Of a stretch of DNA of 64,000 nt, positions 63,575 to 64,000 are shown piece by piece (the first letter of the stretch is position 1; each line of letters starts with the position of its first letter). Position numbers and translations under genes: made by a program. This stretch comes from JALORV01 sp963780715 (lineage in GTDB: Bacteria; Pseudomonadota; Gammaproteobacteria; Burkholderiales; Burkholderiaceae_F), in contig CAWADK010000026.1 in the NCBI GenBank assembly GCA_963780715.1, positions 1 through 64,000 of the forward strand, in the 5' to 3' direction. The notes under the pieces are model-generated. The model saw only the letters and a list, made by a program, of their open reading frames with translations, was not told where the DNA came from and did not search any database.

Positions 63575-64000
63575 ATGAAGTTCGTCAAATTCGGAACTCT
63601 TCTCGCCTGTGCCGCATCGGTGCTGGCACTCGGTGCCTGCAGCCCCAAGCCCGGTGACCAGGCCTCGTCAGGCCCGGCGGCAGCCACCGTGAACGGAAAG
63701 CCAATCAGCCAGCGAACCGTCGACATGATCGCCAAGCAAGGCGGCAGCGCTGGCCACGCCGACACGCCGGAAGCACGCAAGGGCATCATCGATCAACTGG
63801 CACTGCAAATGGTGGTGGCCGAAGAGGCCGTCAAGAAGGGCCTCGACAAGTCACCCGAAGTACTGGACCAGTTGAATGCGATCAGGCAGTCCGTGCTGGC
63901 CAACGCCTACGTCGAGGACTTCATCAAGAGCAACCCGATCAGCGAGGAGGCACTCAAGGCCGAATACGAGCGCATCAAGGCGACGATCAGCGGCACCGAG
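63575..64000 (+). CDS. SurA/PpiC-like lipoprotein, cut by window end
   Basis: First 142 residues of a longer protein. Signal peptide with lipobox (LALGAC, Cys22) shows a lipoprotein. Residues about 37-142 resemble the N-terminal chaperone region of parvulin-type prolyl isomerases (ATVNGKPISQRTVDMIAKQG, IIDQLALQMVVAEEAVKKGL, LKAEYERIKATI). The PPIase domain would lie beyond the edge. It may help folding of secreted proteins. ATG at 63575 with caaggaa upstream. Confidence 0.82.
   Translation, partial: MKFVKFGTLLACAASVLALGACSPKPGDQASSGPAAATVNGKPISQRTVDMIAKQGGSAGHADTPEARKGIIDQLALQMVVAEEAVKKGLDKSPEVLDQLNAIRQSVLANAYVEDFIKSNPISEEALKAEYERIKATISGTE

Overview
The window reads as chromosomal DNA of a high-GC betaproteobacterium, most likely Burkholderiales or Rhodocyclales. 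I infer this from gene order, not from a marker tree. The signs are: a GntR gene between mdh and sdhCDAB-sdhE-gltA; sucA-sucB-lpd followed by zapE; bamD and rluD divergent, with pgeF and phaC-phaA-phaB downstream; and a three-subunit KorCAB-type 2-oxoacid oxidoreductase like the one known from Azoarcus. I saw no rRNA, tRNA, CRISPR array, insertion sequence or phage gene.

Layout. 1-6.6 kb: rmuC, a DapA-superfamily lyase, small DUF genes, a membrane carrier, a hemolysin III protein and a cold shock gene. 6.9-12.7 kb: a hypothetical protein, a class I/II aminotransferase, an M14 carboxypeptidase, a GNAT-exonuclease fusion, a zinc alcohol dehydrogenase and a PIN protein. 12.7-16.6 kb: an MCE (Mla-like) lipid transporter operon on the minus strand. 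16.9-24.8 kb (minus): acnA-prpD-GNAT-prpC-prpB-mdh, a complete methylcitrate route attached to malate dehydrogenase. 25.2-31.1 kb (plus): gntR, sdhCDAB, sdhE, gltA. 31.2-45.1 kb (minus): two 2-oxoacid:ferredoxin/NADP oxidoreductases, an NfnAB-like flavoprotein pair and an unusual 743-residue iron-sulfur protein. 45.4-51.4 kb (plus): sucA, sucB, a small PspC protein and lpd. 51.5-59.1 kb: zapE, a coiled-coil protein, a PP2C phosphatase, a DinG-type helicase, bamD, rluD and pgeF. 59.3-63.3 kb: phaC-phaA-phaB. The right edge cuts a SurA/PpiC-like lipoprotein gene.

How it fits together. Much of the window is a central-carbon island. Propionyl-CoA enters through the methylcitrate cycle. Acetyl-CoA enters through citrate synthase or is stored as polyhydroxyalkanoate. 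2-Oxoglutarate can be oxidised either by the NAD-linked dehydrogenase (sucAB-lpd) or by a KorCAB-type enzyme encoded divergently from the same 288-bp region. The Kor/Nfn block would link 2-oxoacid oxidation to low-potential ferredoxin and NADPH; substrates and direction cannot be read from sequence.

Quality warning. Nine genes carry an apparent single-base frameshift (rmuC, hemolysin III, aminotransferase, gntR, korA, sucB, the PspC gene, the coiled-coil gene and the PP2C gene), eight of them one extra base. Housekeeping genes such as sucB are hit and both sides of each break stay conserved, so I read most of these as assembly or sequencing indels, not true pseudogenes. Two of them create long artificial fusions: rmuC with the DapA-like gene, and the aminotransferase with the downstream hypothetical gene.
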